The notes: a model not told the origin generated them from the sequence alone. Counted from the first letter of the stretch, positions 1-6,551 are shown. The stretch: 8,953 nucleotides of DNA from an uncultured Collinsella sp. (GCA_900547805.1 URIE01000078.1:1-8953); one strand, 5' to 3'. A program made the numbers and translations.

Positions 1-1
1 C

Positions 2-991
2 TATTCCGTTCTTTCCGATGAGCAGAAGCGTGCAAATTACGATCGCTACGGTTCGCCCGACGGCCCCGGTGGTTCTGGCTATGTCGACATCAACGATATC
101 TTTGGCGGCATGGGCATGGACGACCTCTTCTCGTCGTTCTTTGGCGGTGGCGCCGGCGGTGGCGCTCGTAACCGCCGCGAGCGTCGTCGCGGCCGCGACA
201 TGGCCATCTCGCTTTCGGTTACGCTCGAGGAAGCGGCGCTTGGATGCAAAAAGACGATCAGCTACGATCGCCTTGCCCCCTGCGATGATTGCAACGGTAC
301 CGGTAGGGCTGAGGGTGCGCAGGAAAAGCAGTGCAGCCGCTGCCATGGCACAGGCTATGTCACGACGGTCCAGCGTTCGTTTCTGGGCCAGGTTCAGTCC
401 TCCTCGCCTTGTCCCGACTGCCACGGCGAGGGCACGGTTATCGACCATCCCTGCGAGACCTGCGATGGCCAGGGCCGCACCCCCTCGCACGAAAAGATCG
501 ACATCGATATTCCCGCCGGTGTTTCGACCGGTCGCCAGCTGCGTGTGAGCGGCTTTGGCGAGGCCGGCCTTCGCGGCGAGCCTTCGGGCGACCTGATTGT
601 CAACGTGCGCGTTGCCGACCATGAGCGCTTTAAGCGCAACGGTGATGACCTGTACCTCGTGAGCGATATCTCGATCGCGCAGGCCGCGCTCGGCTGCGAG
701 ATCGAGGTCGAGGGCATTATGCCCGACGAGGTCGTCAAGGTGACGGTCCCCGCCGGCACGCAGTACGGTGATACCGTGAGCGTGAACAACTTTGGCATGC
801 CGCGCATTGGCGGTGGCGGCTCGCGCGGTCGTCTGGTCGTGCAGCTGCGCGTGGTCGTTCCCACCAATCTTTCCAACAAGCAGCGCGAGCTGCTCGAGGC
901 CTTTGCCGCCGAGTCGGGCGATGACGTCGCGCTCGGCAAGAAATCGGTGACCGACCGTATCAAGAGTGCCCTCGACGACATCCTCGATTAA
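2..991 (+). CDS. dnaJ: Chaperone protein DnaJ (Hsp40), 3' portion; 5' end outside the window
   Basis: Co-chaperone that binds unfolded proteins and stimulates the ATPase of DnaK in the cytoplasm. The frame is open from base 2, so the start and most of the J domain lie upstream. The first visible residues (YSVLSDEQKRANYDRYG) are the end of a J domain, followed by a Gly/Phe-rich linker with IFGG and FFGGG segments. Then comes the cysteine-rich zinc domain with four CxxCxGxG repeats: CDDCNGTG (281-304), CSRCHGTG (332-355), CPDCHGEG (410-433) and CETCDGQG (452-475). The rest is the C-terminal substrate-binding region, ending in TAA. All eight zinc ligands are present, so this is a full class I DnaJ rather than a J-domain fragment. 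About 329 residues are visible. An internal ATG at 110 is not the start, because J-domain sequence continues upstream of it. The mtaB Shine-Dalgarno overlaps the stop codon, suggesting co-transcription. Confidence 0.96.
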   Translation, partial: YSVLSDEQKRANYDRYGSPDGPGGSGYVDINDIFGGMGMDDLFSSFFGGGAGGGARNRRERRRGRDMAISLSVTLEEAALGCKKTISYDRLAPCDDCNGTGRAEGAQEKQCSRCHGTGYVTTVQRSFLGQVQSSSPCPDCHGEGTVIDHPCETCDGQGRTPSHEKIDIDIPAGVSTGRQLRVSGFGEAGLRGEPSGDLIVNVRVADHERFKRNGDDLYLVSDISIAQAALGCEIEVEGIMPDEVVKVTVPAGTQYGDTVSVNNFGMPRIGGGGSRGRLVVQLRVVVPTNLSNKQRELLEAFAAESGDDVALGKKSVTDRIKSALDDILD

Positions 992-1000
992 GGAGCACGT

Positions 1001-2293
1001 GTGCTCGCACCCCATATCTCTGTTGTCAACCTCGGCTGCCGCGTCAACCGGGTTGAGTCCGACCGTATCACTGCCGATCTTATGCGCCTGGGTTTTGCGA
1101 TGGTGGAGCCTCAAGATGCCGAGCTGATCGTCATTAACACCTGCGCTGTAACGGGCGAGGCCGAGGCCAAGACCCGTAAGGCCGTTCGTCATGCACTTGC
1201 CTATCCGGGCGAGCCCTATGTGGTCGTGACCGGTTGTGTGGTCAATTTGCATCCCGAGGAGCTGCTGGAGCTTTCGGATCGCGTGATCGCCGAGCCGTCC
1301 AAGATTGATGTCGCCGAACGCGTCTGCGAAGTATTGGGCGTCGAGTCCGATAGCGTTCCCGCTTGCAGCGACGGCGAGGTGGTCGACGCGCTCGGTCGCT
1401 CGCGCCTGGGCGTGAAGATCCAGGACGGTTGCAACCATCGCTGCACCTACTGCATCGTGTGGAAGGCCCGCGGTCCCGAGCGCTCTGTACCCGTCGAGTC
1501 CGTGCTCGAGCAGGTCCGTGAGGCTCATGAGGCGGGCGTGCCCGAGGTGGTGCTGACCGGTGTGAACCTGGGCGCCTATGACGGCAAGAGCGCGACCGAC
1601 GAGCATGTCGAGATCGACGAGCTGCTCCAGGCCATCATGGAGCGCACCGAGATTGCTCACGTGCGTATCTCTTCGGTCGAACCCATGGACATCTCCGAGC
1701 GCCTGCTCAAGGTGATGGCGCGCTATCCGCAGCGTATCGCTCCGTTTTTACATCTGCCCGTTCAGTCCGGTTGCACAAGGACGCTGCATCGCATGGGCCG
1801 TCCCTATAGCGCCGAGGCATTTGAGGACACGGTGCGCATGATCCGTGCCAACCTGCCGCAGGCATCGCTTTCGTGTGACGTCATCGTCGGCTTTCCCGGC
1901 GAGACCGATGAGGAGTTCGAGGAGTCGCTGGCGCTCTGTCGTCGCGTGGGCTTCTCGCGCATGCACGTGTTCCGGTACAGCAAGCGTCCCGGCACCCTTG
2001 CCGCCGATATGCCCGACCAGGTGGCTCCCGAGGTCATGGCCGAGCGTAGTCGTCGTATGCGAGCCGCAGCGCAGGAGCTCGCTGTTGCCGATGCCCGTCA
2101 CCGTGTAGGCACCATCGAGCGTGCCGTCCTCGAGTACGGCGACAACCTGACGCTCGGTTCGTTCCATCATGCCCGTCTTGACGATACCTGTGGACTTACA
2201 GCCCCGTGCCTGCTCGATGTTGCTATCATCGGAGTCGATGATTCCGGCTTGGTCCATGCGCGCAGGGAGGTTCATGGAAGCCTCGAAGATTAG
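1001..2293 (+). CDS. mtaB: tRNA (N6-L-threonylcarbamoyladenosine(37)-C2)-methylthiotransferase MtaB
   Basis: Radical-SAM enzyme that converts t6A to ms2t6A at position 37 of tRNAs. The 430-residue protein has the family's three parts. The N-terminal methylthiotransferase domain carries cluster-binding Cys13 (NLGCRVN), Cys48 (NTCAVTGEAE) and Cys79 (TGCVV). The radical-SAM core carries CxxxCxxC at Cys144, Cys148 and Cys151 in DGCNHRCTYC. A divergent TRAM-like RNA-binding tail runs from about residue 367. NTCAVTGEAEAKTRKAVR and the later VIVGFPGETDEEF and SKRPGT segments fit MtaB rather than MiaB or RimO, though this assignment is by eye. The start is GTG at 1001, with AGGAG (991-995) five bases upstream. 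That site overlaps the dnaJ stop, giving a 9-nt gap. The last 20 nt overlap phoH. In many Firmicutes prmA and rsmE lie between dnaJ and mtaB; here they are absent. Confidence 0.9.
   Translation: MLAPHISVVNLGCRVNRVESDRITADLMRLGFAMVEPQDAELIVINTCAVTGEAEAKTRKAVRHALAYPGEPYVVVTGCVVNLHPEELLELSDRVIAEPSKIDVAERVCEVLGVESDSVPACSDGEVVDALGRSRLGVKIQDGCNHRCTYCIVWKARGPERSVPVESVLEQVREAHEAGVPEVVLTGVNLGAYDGKSATDEHVEIDELLQAIMERTEIAHVRISSVEPMDISERLLKVMARYPQRIAPFLHLPVQSGCTRTLHRMGRPYSAEAFEDTVRMIRANLPQASLSCDVIVGFPGETDEEFEESLALCRRVGFSRMHVFRYSKRPGTLAADMPDQVAPEVMAERSRRMRAAAQELAVADARHRVGTIERAVLEYGDNLTLGSFHHARLDDTCGLTAPCLLDVAIIGVDDSGLVHARREVHGSLED
2264..2270 (+). promoter_or_regulatory. Shine-Dalgarno for phoH, inside mtaB
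   Basis: AGGGAGG lies three bases before the ATG at 2274 and within the mtaB coding sequence. It favours 2274 as the phoH start over the in-frame upstream ATG at 2169, which would overlap mtaB by about 125 nt. The spacing is rather short. Confidence 0.6.
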
Positions 2294-3260
2294 ACTTACC
2301 GTTCCCGAGGGAATTGATCCCTCGTGCGTTTTGGGCGCCGGCGACGGCGTCCTTCGTGCGCTCGAGAGCTTGGTTCGCGCCCATGTGGTCGCCCGTGGCG
2401 ATAGCATCGCCGTGAGCGGTGACCCGGATGAGGTCGAACTCGTGGCGCGTTTTTTCGAACATGCCTTTCGTGAGGCTGCTGCCGGGCGCACGCTTTCTGC
2501 CGACGATGTCTCGCGCTGTCTGGCCGTTCTGCGCGACGGTGAGCACGAGGCTACGTCGCTTCGCGATGACGTGCTGCTTTCGTATCGCGGCCGCGTCATT
2601 CGTCCCAAGACGCTCGGGCAAAAGCGCTACGTGGATGCCATTCGCTCGCATACCATCACCTTTGGCTTGGGTCCAGCCGGTACCGGTAAGACCTATCTGG
2701 CCATGGCGCTCGCCGTTGCCGCGCTCAAGCGCCACGAGGTGGGCCGTCTGATCTTGACGCGTCCGGTTGTCGAGGCGGGGGAGAACCTGGGCTTTTTGCC
2801 CGGTACCCTCGAGGAAAAGATCGATCCCTACATGCGTCCGCTCTACGACGCCCTTTTTGACATGATGGATCGCGAGCGCACCGATGAGCTTATGGAGCGT
2901 GGCGTGATCGAGATCGCCCCGCTTGCCTACATGCGCGGCCGCACGCTGAGTGATGCCTTCGTGGTGCTCGACGAGGCGCAAAATACCACGCCCGAGCAGA
3001 TGAAGATGTTCCTGACACGCCTTGGGTTCAACTCCAAGTTCGTGATTACCGGCGACCTGAGCCAGCGCGACCTGGTGGGTCGTCGTGGCGGTCTTGCTGA
3101 CGTTGAGCAGATTTTGGGTCGTGTCGACGATGTCGCATTTTCTCACCTCGAGCGTGCCGACGTGGTGCGCCATGCCCTGGTGGGTCGTATCGTCGAGGCA
3201 TATGAAGCTTATGATGACGTGCGCGAGCAGCGCCCGCGCGACCGAAAGGAGTCCCGTTGA
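2274..3260 (+). CDS. phoH: PhoH-like ATPase
   Basis: Cytoplasmic P-loop ATPase of the PhoH family. The family is linked to RNA metabolism and is commonly encoded beside ybeY, but its exact substrate is not settled. With the start at 2274 the protein is 328 residues, normal for the family. The N-terminal ~110 residues resemble the nucleic-acid-binding region common in these proteins. The ATPase core follows: Walker A GPAGTGKT at residues 133-140, a conserved TRPVVEAGENLGFLPGTLEEKIDPYMRPLYD-type block at about 162-192, Walker B FVVLDEAQN at 229-237, and TGDLSQRD at about 259-266, a sensor-like motif. The start overlaps the last 20 nt of mtaB and the stop overlaps ybeY by 4 nt, so translational coupling on both sides is likely. 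In many Firmicutes a 7TM-HD phosphodiesterase gene (yqfF/pgpH) separates phoH and ybeY; it is missing here. Confidence 0.92.
   Translation: MEASKIRLTVPEGIDPSCVLGAGDGVLRALESLVRAHVVARGDSIAVSGDPDEVELVARFFEHAFREAAAGRTLSADDVSRCLAVLRDGEHEATSLRDDVLLSYRGRVIRPKTLGQKRYVDAIRSHTITFGLGPAGTGKTYLAMALAVAALKRHEVGRLILTRPVVEAGENLGFLPGTLEEKIDPYMRPLYDALFDMMDRERTDELMERGVIEIAPLAYMRGRTLSDAFVVLDEAQNTTPEQMKMFLTRLGFNSKFVITGDLSQRDLVGRRGGLADVEQILGRVDDVAFSHLERADVVRHALVGRIVEAYEAYDDVREQRPRDRKESR
3245..3251 (+). promoter_or_regulatory. Shine-Dalgarno supporting a TTG start for ybeY
   Basis: AAAGGAG is followed by five bases and then TTG at 3257. It is a near-ideal ribosome binding site at the right distance and is what decides the rare TTG start. 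It lies within the last codons of phoH. Confidence 0.7.
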
Positions 3261-3766
3261 GTGTATTGATCAGCAACGATGCCGAGCTCGATACGCTGCT
3301 CGACGCGCAGGAGGTGGAGCACATCTGCGAGGTTGTGCTTGCCGCCGAGGGCGTTGAACGTGGAGTCGAGATTTCCCTTTCGTATGTCGACGAGGACGAG
3401 ATGCACGAGCTCAACCACGAGTGGCGCGGTATCGACCGCACCACCGATGTGCTCTCGTTTGAATGCGACTCGGCCTTTGACGAGGATATTCCCGCCGACG
3501 AGACGCTCGAGCTCGGCGATATCATCTTGGCCCCGCAGGTCATTGCCCGTCAGGCCCCCGGCTTTGGCAATAGCCCTGCCGACGAGTGCCGCCTGATGCT
3601 CGTACACGGCATGCTGCACCTGCTGGGGTATGACCATATCGAGGACGACGAGGCCGAGGTCATGGAGGCCCGCGAGGACGCCATCCTGCGCGATCTGGCG
3701 CTCGAGCGCGGCGAGGACCCTAAGCTAGTCCACGTCGGCCCCGTCACCAACCACGCCCACGACTAG
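3257..3766 (+). CDS. ybeY: Endoribonuclease YbeY (rRNA maturation factor)
   Basis: Zinc-dependent single-strand endoribonuclease involved in 16S rRNA 3'-end maturation and 70S ribosome quality control in other bacteria. The 169-residue protein carries the family signature HGMLHLLGYDH, placing the three metal-binding histidines at residues 117, 121 and 127. Upstream is the conserved NHEWRGIDRTTDVLSF block (residues 53-68) followed by LGDIILAP (86-93). The last ~20 residues are a non-conserved tail. Translation appears to start at TTG 3257, overlapping the phoH stop in a TTGA arrangement. A GTG at 3261 is in another frame and cannot serve. The length and the Shine-Dalgarno at 3245-3251 fit the TTG start. 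Position between phoH and era matches the usual genomic context, and Era is a known partner of YbeY in ribosome biogenesis. Confidence 0.95.
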   Translation: MSVLISNDAELDTLLDAQEVEHICEVVLAAEGVERGVEISLSYVDEDEMHELNHEWRGIDRTTDVLSFECDSAFDEDIPADETLELGDIILAPQVIARQAPGFGNSPADECRLMLVHGMLHLLGYDHIEDDEAEVMEAREDAILRDLALERGEDPKLVHVGPVTNHAHD

Positions 3767-3775
3767 GAGCCGTCT

Positions 3776-4153
3776 ATGATTCCCGGATCGAACAAGGACC
3801 ATCCGTCCTTCTTAAAGTCGTTTTCCTACGCCATGGAGGGCTTCGTCACCGCCGTCAAGACCGAGCGCAACATTAAGGTCATGCTCGTGGCAGGCGTGTG
3901 CACCGTCATTGCCGGCTGCATCGTGGGGCTCGATATTGCCGAGTGGGCCACGGTTATTATCTGCTGTGGCCTGGTGATTCACGGCGAGCTGTGCAACACC
4001 GCTATGGAGGCCATCGTCGACCTGGCGACCCAGGAGCTCCATCCGCTGGCCAAGCGTGCGAAGGACATCGCCGCCGCTTCCGTATACATACTTTCCATCA
4101 CCGCCGCGATTGTGGGCTTGCTGGTATTTGCCCACGCGCTCGGCTTTATTTAG
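3776..4153 (+). CDS. dgkA: Diacylglycerol kinase family membrane protein (probable undecaprenol kinase)
   Basis: Small integral-membrane kinase of the prokaryotic DgkA family. Enterobacterial members phosphorylate diacylglycerol. Gram-positive members encoded next to era usually phosphorylate undecaprenol, feeding the lipid carrier for wall synthesis, which I infer here. The 125-residue protein has a short amphipathic N-terminus, three hydrophobic segments (about residues 34-52, 55-75 and 100-122), and the family active-site signature: Glu71, Asn74 and Glu78 in HGELCNTAMEAIVD, followed by AKRAKDIAAASV with Lys96 and Asp97. ATG 3776 is preceded by AGGAG (3765-3769), which overlaps the ybeY stop; the intergenic gap is 9 nt. 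The substrate cannot be decided from sequence alone. Confidence 0.93.
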   Translation: MIPGSNKDHPSFLKSFSYAMEGFVTAVKTERNIKVMLVAGVCTVIAGCIVGLDIAEWATVIICCGLVIHGELCNTAMEAIVDLATQELHPLAKRAKDIAAASVYILSITAAIVGLLVFAHALGFI

Positions 4154-4160
4154 AAAGGGA
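4153..4160 (+). promoter_or_regulatory. Shine-Dalgarno for the long form of Era
   Basis: GAAAGGGA sits five bases before ATG 4166 and starts on the last base of the dgkA stop codon. It supports translation of the acidic N-terminal extension of Era instead of a start nearer the GTPase domain. Confidence 0.6.
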
Positions 4161-4165
4161 TTCCC

Positions 4166-5233
4166 ATGTCCGACAATATGCAGCCTACCGATGAGATTTT
4201 GGACGACGAGTCCCTGGACGCGGTGGATACCGAGGAGCTCGAGGATGTCGAGGAGTTCGACCCGTTTGAGGGCATGAGCGATGAGGAGCTCGACGCCCTG
4301 TGCGACGAGGACGACAACCTCGCGGGCTTTGGCGACGTGGAGCCCGGTTTTCGCAGCGGCTTCGTGGCCCTGGTCGGACGCCCCAACGCCGGCAAGTCCA
4401 CGCTGCTCAACGCCTGCTATGGCAAAAAGGTCGCCATCACCTCGCCGGTGGCCCAGACGACCCGCCGCCGCATGCGCGCCGTCGTCAACCGCCCCGGCTA
4501 CCAGCTGGTCTTTGTCGATACCCCGGGTATTCATAAGCCCAAGGACGGCCTGGGGTCCGAGCTCAACAAGAGCGCACTGTTCGAGTTGAACGATGTCGAC
4601 GTCGTCGCGTTTTTGATTGATGCCACCAAGCCCATCGGCAGGGGAGACGCCTGGGTTGCCGAGCGTGTCAGATGCGCTCGTTGCAAGAAGGTCCTGGTGC
4701 TCACCAAGGCCGATGAGGCCGACCCCGCACAGGTCATGGAGCAGCTTAAGGCAGCCCACGAACTCATGGAATATGACGACGAGATCGTGACGTCGTCGGT
4801 CAAGAACTTCAACGTCGATGCCTTTATCGAGACCGTTGCGCACTTTTTGCCCGAGGGTCCGCGTTGGTTCCCCGAGGACATGGGTACCGATGCTTCCGAT
4901 GAGACGCTCGTTGCCGAGTTTGTGCGCGAGAAGGTTTTGCGCCGCACCCGTGATGAGATTCCGCACTCCGTTGGCGTGATCTGCGATGCGCTCGAGCAGA
5001 CCAAGAAGGTGCTGCGCGTGCACGCCACCATTTACGTCGAGCGCGAGGGCCAAAAGGGCATCATCATCGGTAAGGGCGGCGAGATGATCAAGCATATCGG
5101 TATCGACGCCCGTCGCGATCTTGAGCGCATCTTTGGCACGCAGGTCTTTTTGGAGCTGGACGTGAAGGTCAAGGCCGGCTGGCGCGACGACGAGGCTCAG
5201 ATTCGCCGCTTTGGCTACAACGCCGAGGACTAA
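4166..5233 (+). CDS. era: GTPase Era with an acidic N-terminal extension
   Basis: Essential-type GTPase that binds the 3' end of 16S rRNA and checks 30S assembly. The GTPase domain starts near residue 64. G1 is GRPNAGKS (71-78), the G2/switch region TTRRRMRA (98-105), G3 DTPG (118-121), G4 TKAD (180-183) and G5-like TSSVK (209-213). The C-terminal KH domain holds IIIGKGGEMIK with the GxxG loop at 302-305, and the protein ends in a typical GWRDDEAQIRRFGY region. Total length is 355 residues, against about 300 for the family. The surplus is residues 1-62: 26 of the first 60 are Asp or Glu, and no Lys or Arg occurs before Arg63. The G4 motif has Thr in place of the canonical Asn. The start at ATG 4166 has a good Shine-Dalgarno and follows dgkA by 12 nt. 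Confidence 0.95.
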   Translation: MSDNMQPTDEILDDESLDAVDTEELEDVEEFDPFEGMSDEELDALCDEDDNLAGFGDVEPGFRSGFVALVGRPNAGKSTLLNACYGKKVAITSPVAQTTRRRMRAVVNRPGYQLVFVDTPGIHKPKDGLGSELNKSALFELNDVDVVAFLIDATKPIGRGDAWVAERVRCARCKKVLVLTKADEADPAQVMEQLKAAHELMEYDDEIVTSSVKNFNVDAFIETVAHFLPEGPRWFPEDMGTDASDETLVAEFVREKVLRRTRDEIPHSVGVICDALEQTKKVLRVHATIYVEREGQKGIIIGKGGEMIKHIGIDARRDLERIFGTQVFLELDVKVKAGWRDDEAQIRRFGYNAED

Positions 5234-5248
5234 GGACGCGCGGCGCGC

Positions 5249-5998
5249 ATGGCAGGCTCCCGGACATATCGCACCAAGGTGCTCGTCCTCGACAAGACGA
5301 AGCTCAAAGAGACCGACCTGATCTTGACGATGCTTGACGAGCGGGGGCGGCAGGTTCGCGCCGTGGCAAAGGGCGCCCGCAAACCCGGCGGACGCCTGGC
5401 TGCGCGCTGCGAGCTGTTCTGTACGGTCGATATGCTGCTTGCACATGGACGGTCACTCGACGTGGTTTCCCAGGCCGAGCTTATGGAGGCGCCGCTCGGC
5501 GCTGCGCCCGATTACGAGACGACCTGCGCCGCAAGCGCGATCGTCGAGGTCGCGCGCGTGTGCTCGTTCGAGGACGCCGAGGACCCGTTTACCTTTGCTA
5601 TAACGCAGCGAGCTCTTGCCCTGGTGGGCAGCGGGCTCGACACGGCTCATATGGACCTACTTGTGGCGGCATATGTCTTTAAGCTGCTGTCGCACGTTGG
5701 CTATCGACCCGATTTTTCGGCCTGCGTGCTGTGCGGAGACCCCATGCTGTTGTATTTTTCGCCCCAGGCGGGCGGTCTCATGTGCGGGTCGTGCGCGTCG
5801 AGCGTTCCGGGTGCCGAGCTGGTGTCGACCGGTGAGGTCGCGTGGCTGCGCGCCCTCATGTCGATGACCTTCGATGCGCTTATGGCCGAGAAAATCGACC
5901 CGCATACGGCGGCGTTCTTACTCGGGCTTTCGCATGTGTGGGCGGCGACGCATACCGACCAGCGCCTCCGTGCGATGGAATTCATGTTGGGTCGGTGA
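5249..5998 (+). CDS. recO: DNA repair protein RecO
   Basis: Recombination mediator of the RecFOR pathway; it helps displace SSB, anneal strands and load RecA at gaps. The 249-residue length is standard. The N-terminal OB-fold is recognisable from TKVLVLDKTKLKETDLILTMLDERGRQVRAVAKGARKP (about residues 9-46). A helical region follows. The C-terminal zinc motif is intact: CVLCG (Cys159, Cys162) and CGSC (Cys179, Cys182), in the usual family layout with FSPQAGGL between the pairs. The start at ATG 5249 is 15 nt after the era stop. AAGGA at 5232-5236 is 12 nt away, a long spacing, with a GC-only inverted repeat in between. recO next to era is common in Gram-positives. No terminator is visible after it. 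Confidence 0.92.
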   Translation: MAGSRTYRTKVLVLDKTKLKETDLILTMLDERGRQVRAVAKGARKPGGRLAARCELFCTVDMLLAHGRSLDVVSQAELMEAPLGAAPDYETTCAASAIVEVARVCSFEDAEDPFTFAITQRALALVGSGLDTAHMDLLVAAYVFKLLSHVGYRPDFSACVLCGDPMLLYFSPQAGGLMCGSCASSVPGAELVSTGEVAWLRALMSMTFDALMAEKIDPHTAAFLLGLSHVWAATHTDQRLRAMEFMLGR

Positions 5999-6001
5999 TG
6001 A

Positions 6002-6031
6002 TGCGCAGGCGCGGGCTGCTTGTGGTAACAT
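6002..6031 (+). promoter_or_regulatory. Possible extended -10 promoter for rpsO
   Basis: TGGTAACAT (6023-6031) matches an extended -10 (TGnTAnnnT). The best -35 candidate is TGCGCA (6002-6007), 18 nt upstream, which matches only three of six consensus bases. Transcription would begin near 6038 and leave a ~100-nt structured leader. Supported by position and the extended -10 only; read-through from recO is also possible. Confidence 0.4.
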
Positions 6032-6090
6032 ATCGGCCTGTTGGTACCTCGACCTTGGTTGCTCGCTCCACCGGCGGCTTCCCAGTCCGA

Positions 6091-6116
6091 GGCGAATCGA
6101 GTCGCCCGTGGGCGAC
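6091..6116 (+). promoter_or_regulatory. Alternative hairpins in the rpsO leader (candidate S15 autoregulatory element)
   Basis: Two hairpins share one strand. GTCGCC (6101-6106) pairs perfectly with GGCGAC (6111-6116) across a CGTG loop. The same TCGCC (6102-6106) can instead pair with GGCGA (6091-6095) across a six-base loop. The region ends about 20 nt before the rpsO start and just before its Shine-Dalgarno (AAAGGTG, 6125-6131). A longer-range pair, CTCGA (6048-6052) with TCGAG (6097-6101), would compete too. S15 binding to its own leader is established in several bacteria with unrelated RNA folds; a regulatory role here is inference. Confidence 0.4.
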
Positions 6117-6136
6117 GTAAAACGAAAGGTGAAACA

Positions 6137-6415
6137 ATGACTGTTTCCAAAGAGCGCAAGGCTGAGCTGACTGCCCAGTTCGGTAACACCCCGGTCGACA
6201 CCGGCAACCCCAAGGTTCAGGTCGCCATCCTGTCCGAGCGCATCAAGGAGCTGACCGAGCACATGAAGTCCCACCAGAAGGACTTCCACACCCGTCGTGG
6301 CCTGCTCATGCTCGTCGGCCGTCGTCGTCGTCTTCTCTCCTACATCAAGAAGAACGACATCGTCGAGTACCGTGAGCTCATCAAGGCTCTGGGCATCCGC
6401 GACAACATCCAGTAG
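6137..6415 (+). CDS. rpsO: 30S ribosomal protein S15
   Basis: Primary-binding protein of the 30S platform that contacts the 16S rRNA central domain. The 92-residue product is slightly longer than the 89 residues of E. coli S15. It contains the family landmarks DTGNPKVQVAILSERIKELTEHMKSH (from about residue 21) and HTRRGLLMLVGRRRRLLSYIKK (51-72), the rRNA-binding core. The start at ATG 6137 has AAAGGTG six bases upstream. An in-frame extension back to 6041 would add residues unlike any S15, so I rejected it. Codons such as AAC, AAG and CGT dominate, as expected for a highly expressed gene. It is followed by an intrinsic terminator and then pnp, the classic rpsO-pnp arrangement. Confidence 0.97.
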   Translation: MTVSKERKAELTAQFGNTPVDTGNPKVQVAILSERIKELTEHMKSHQKDFHTRRGLLMLVGRRRRLLSYIKKNDIVEYRELIKALGIRDNIQ

Positions 6416-6429
6416 GATTTGTACGTGCT

Positions 6430-6461
6430 AAGAGCGTCCTGCGCAGCGGGGCGCTCTTTTT
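6430..6461 (+). terminator. Intrinsic terminator/attenuator between rpsO and pnp
   Basis: AGAGCGTCC (6431-6439) pairs with GGGCGCTCT (6449-6457) in a nine-pair stem containing one G-U, with a nine-base loop, directly followed by a run of five T (6457-6461). It lies 15 nt after the rpsO stop. Because no clear promoter follows it, pnp may depend partly on read-through, as at the rpsO terminator in E. coli. Confidence 0.85.
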
Positions 6462-6469
6462 GTGTAAGG

Positions 6470-6551
6470 GCGTGAACAATCACGCTCTGAAGCGTGGCGG
6501 GGGCAGGGGGCCCGCGTCACATGAGAAGCCCGCAGGCAAGGGGCCTGTGGG
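6470..6551 (+). promoter_or_regulatory. Structured 5' leader of pnp
   Basis: Several hairpins are stacked before pnp. GCGTGA (6470-6475) pairs with TCACGC (6480-6485). CACGCT (6481-6486) can instead pair with AGCGTG (6491-6496), excluding the first. GTGGCGGGG (6494-6502) pairs with CCCGCGTCAC (6511-6520), with one bulged G and one G-U. CCCGCAGGC (6529-6537) pairs with GCCTGTGGG (6543-6551) over a five-base loop, ending two bases before the Shine-Dalgarno AAAGGAG (6554-6560). In E. coli the pnp leader hairpin is cut by RNase III and mediates PNPase autocontrol; a comparable role here is inference. I see no convincing promoter in this interval. Confidence 0.5.

Noticed and set aside
110..112. 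ATG at 110 as the start of a short DnaJ-like protein
   Set aside because: The same frame is open to the left edge and encodes the end of a J domain, so this Met is internal to dnaJ.
2169..2273. Longer phoH product starting at ATG 2169
   Set aside because: It would overlap mtaB by about 125 nt and add a non-conserved N-terminus. ATG 2274 has AGGGAGG just upstream and gives the normal family length.
1748..3173. Two minus-strand open frames of about 286 and 315 codons over mtaB and phoH
   Set aside because: Antisense shadows of intact conserved genes; no domain recognised in either.
3812..5446. A 544-codon open frame on the minus strand across dgkA, era and the start of recO
   Set aside because: It runs antisense through three well-supported genes and their gaps, has no ribosome binding site that I can see, and its translation shows the same Leu/Gly/His/Asp bias. 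It is a codon-usage shadow.
6041..6120. Possible tRNA in the rpsO leader, because of several short GC-rich hairpins
   Set aside because: There is no TTCGA-type T loop, no anticodon arm and no acceptor pairing on either strand.
6041..6136. In-frame upstream extension of rpsO
   Set aside because: The added residues do not resemble S15, while ATG 6137 has a good ribosome binding site and gives the standard length.
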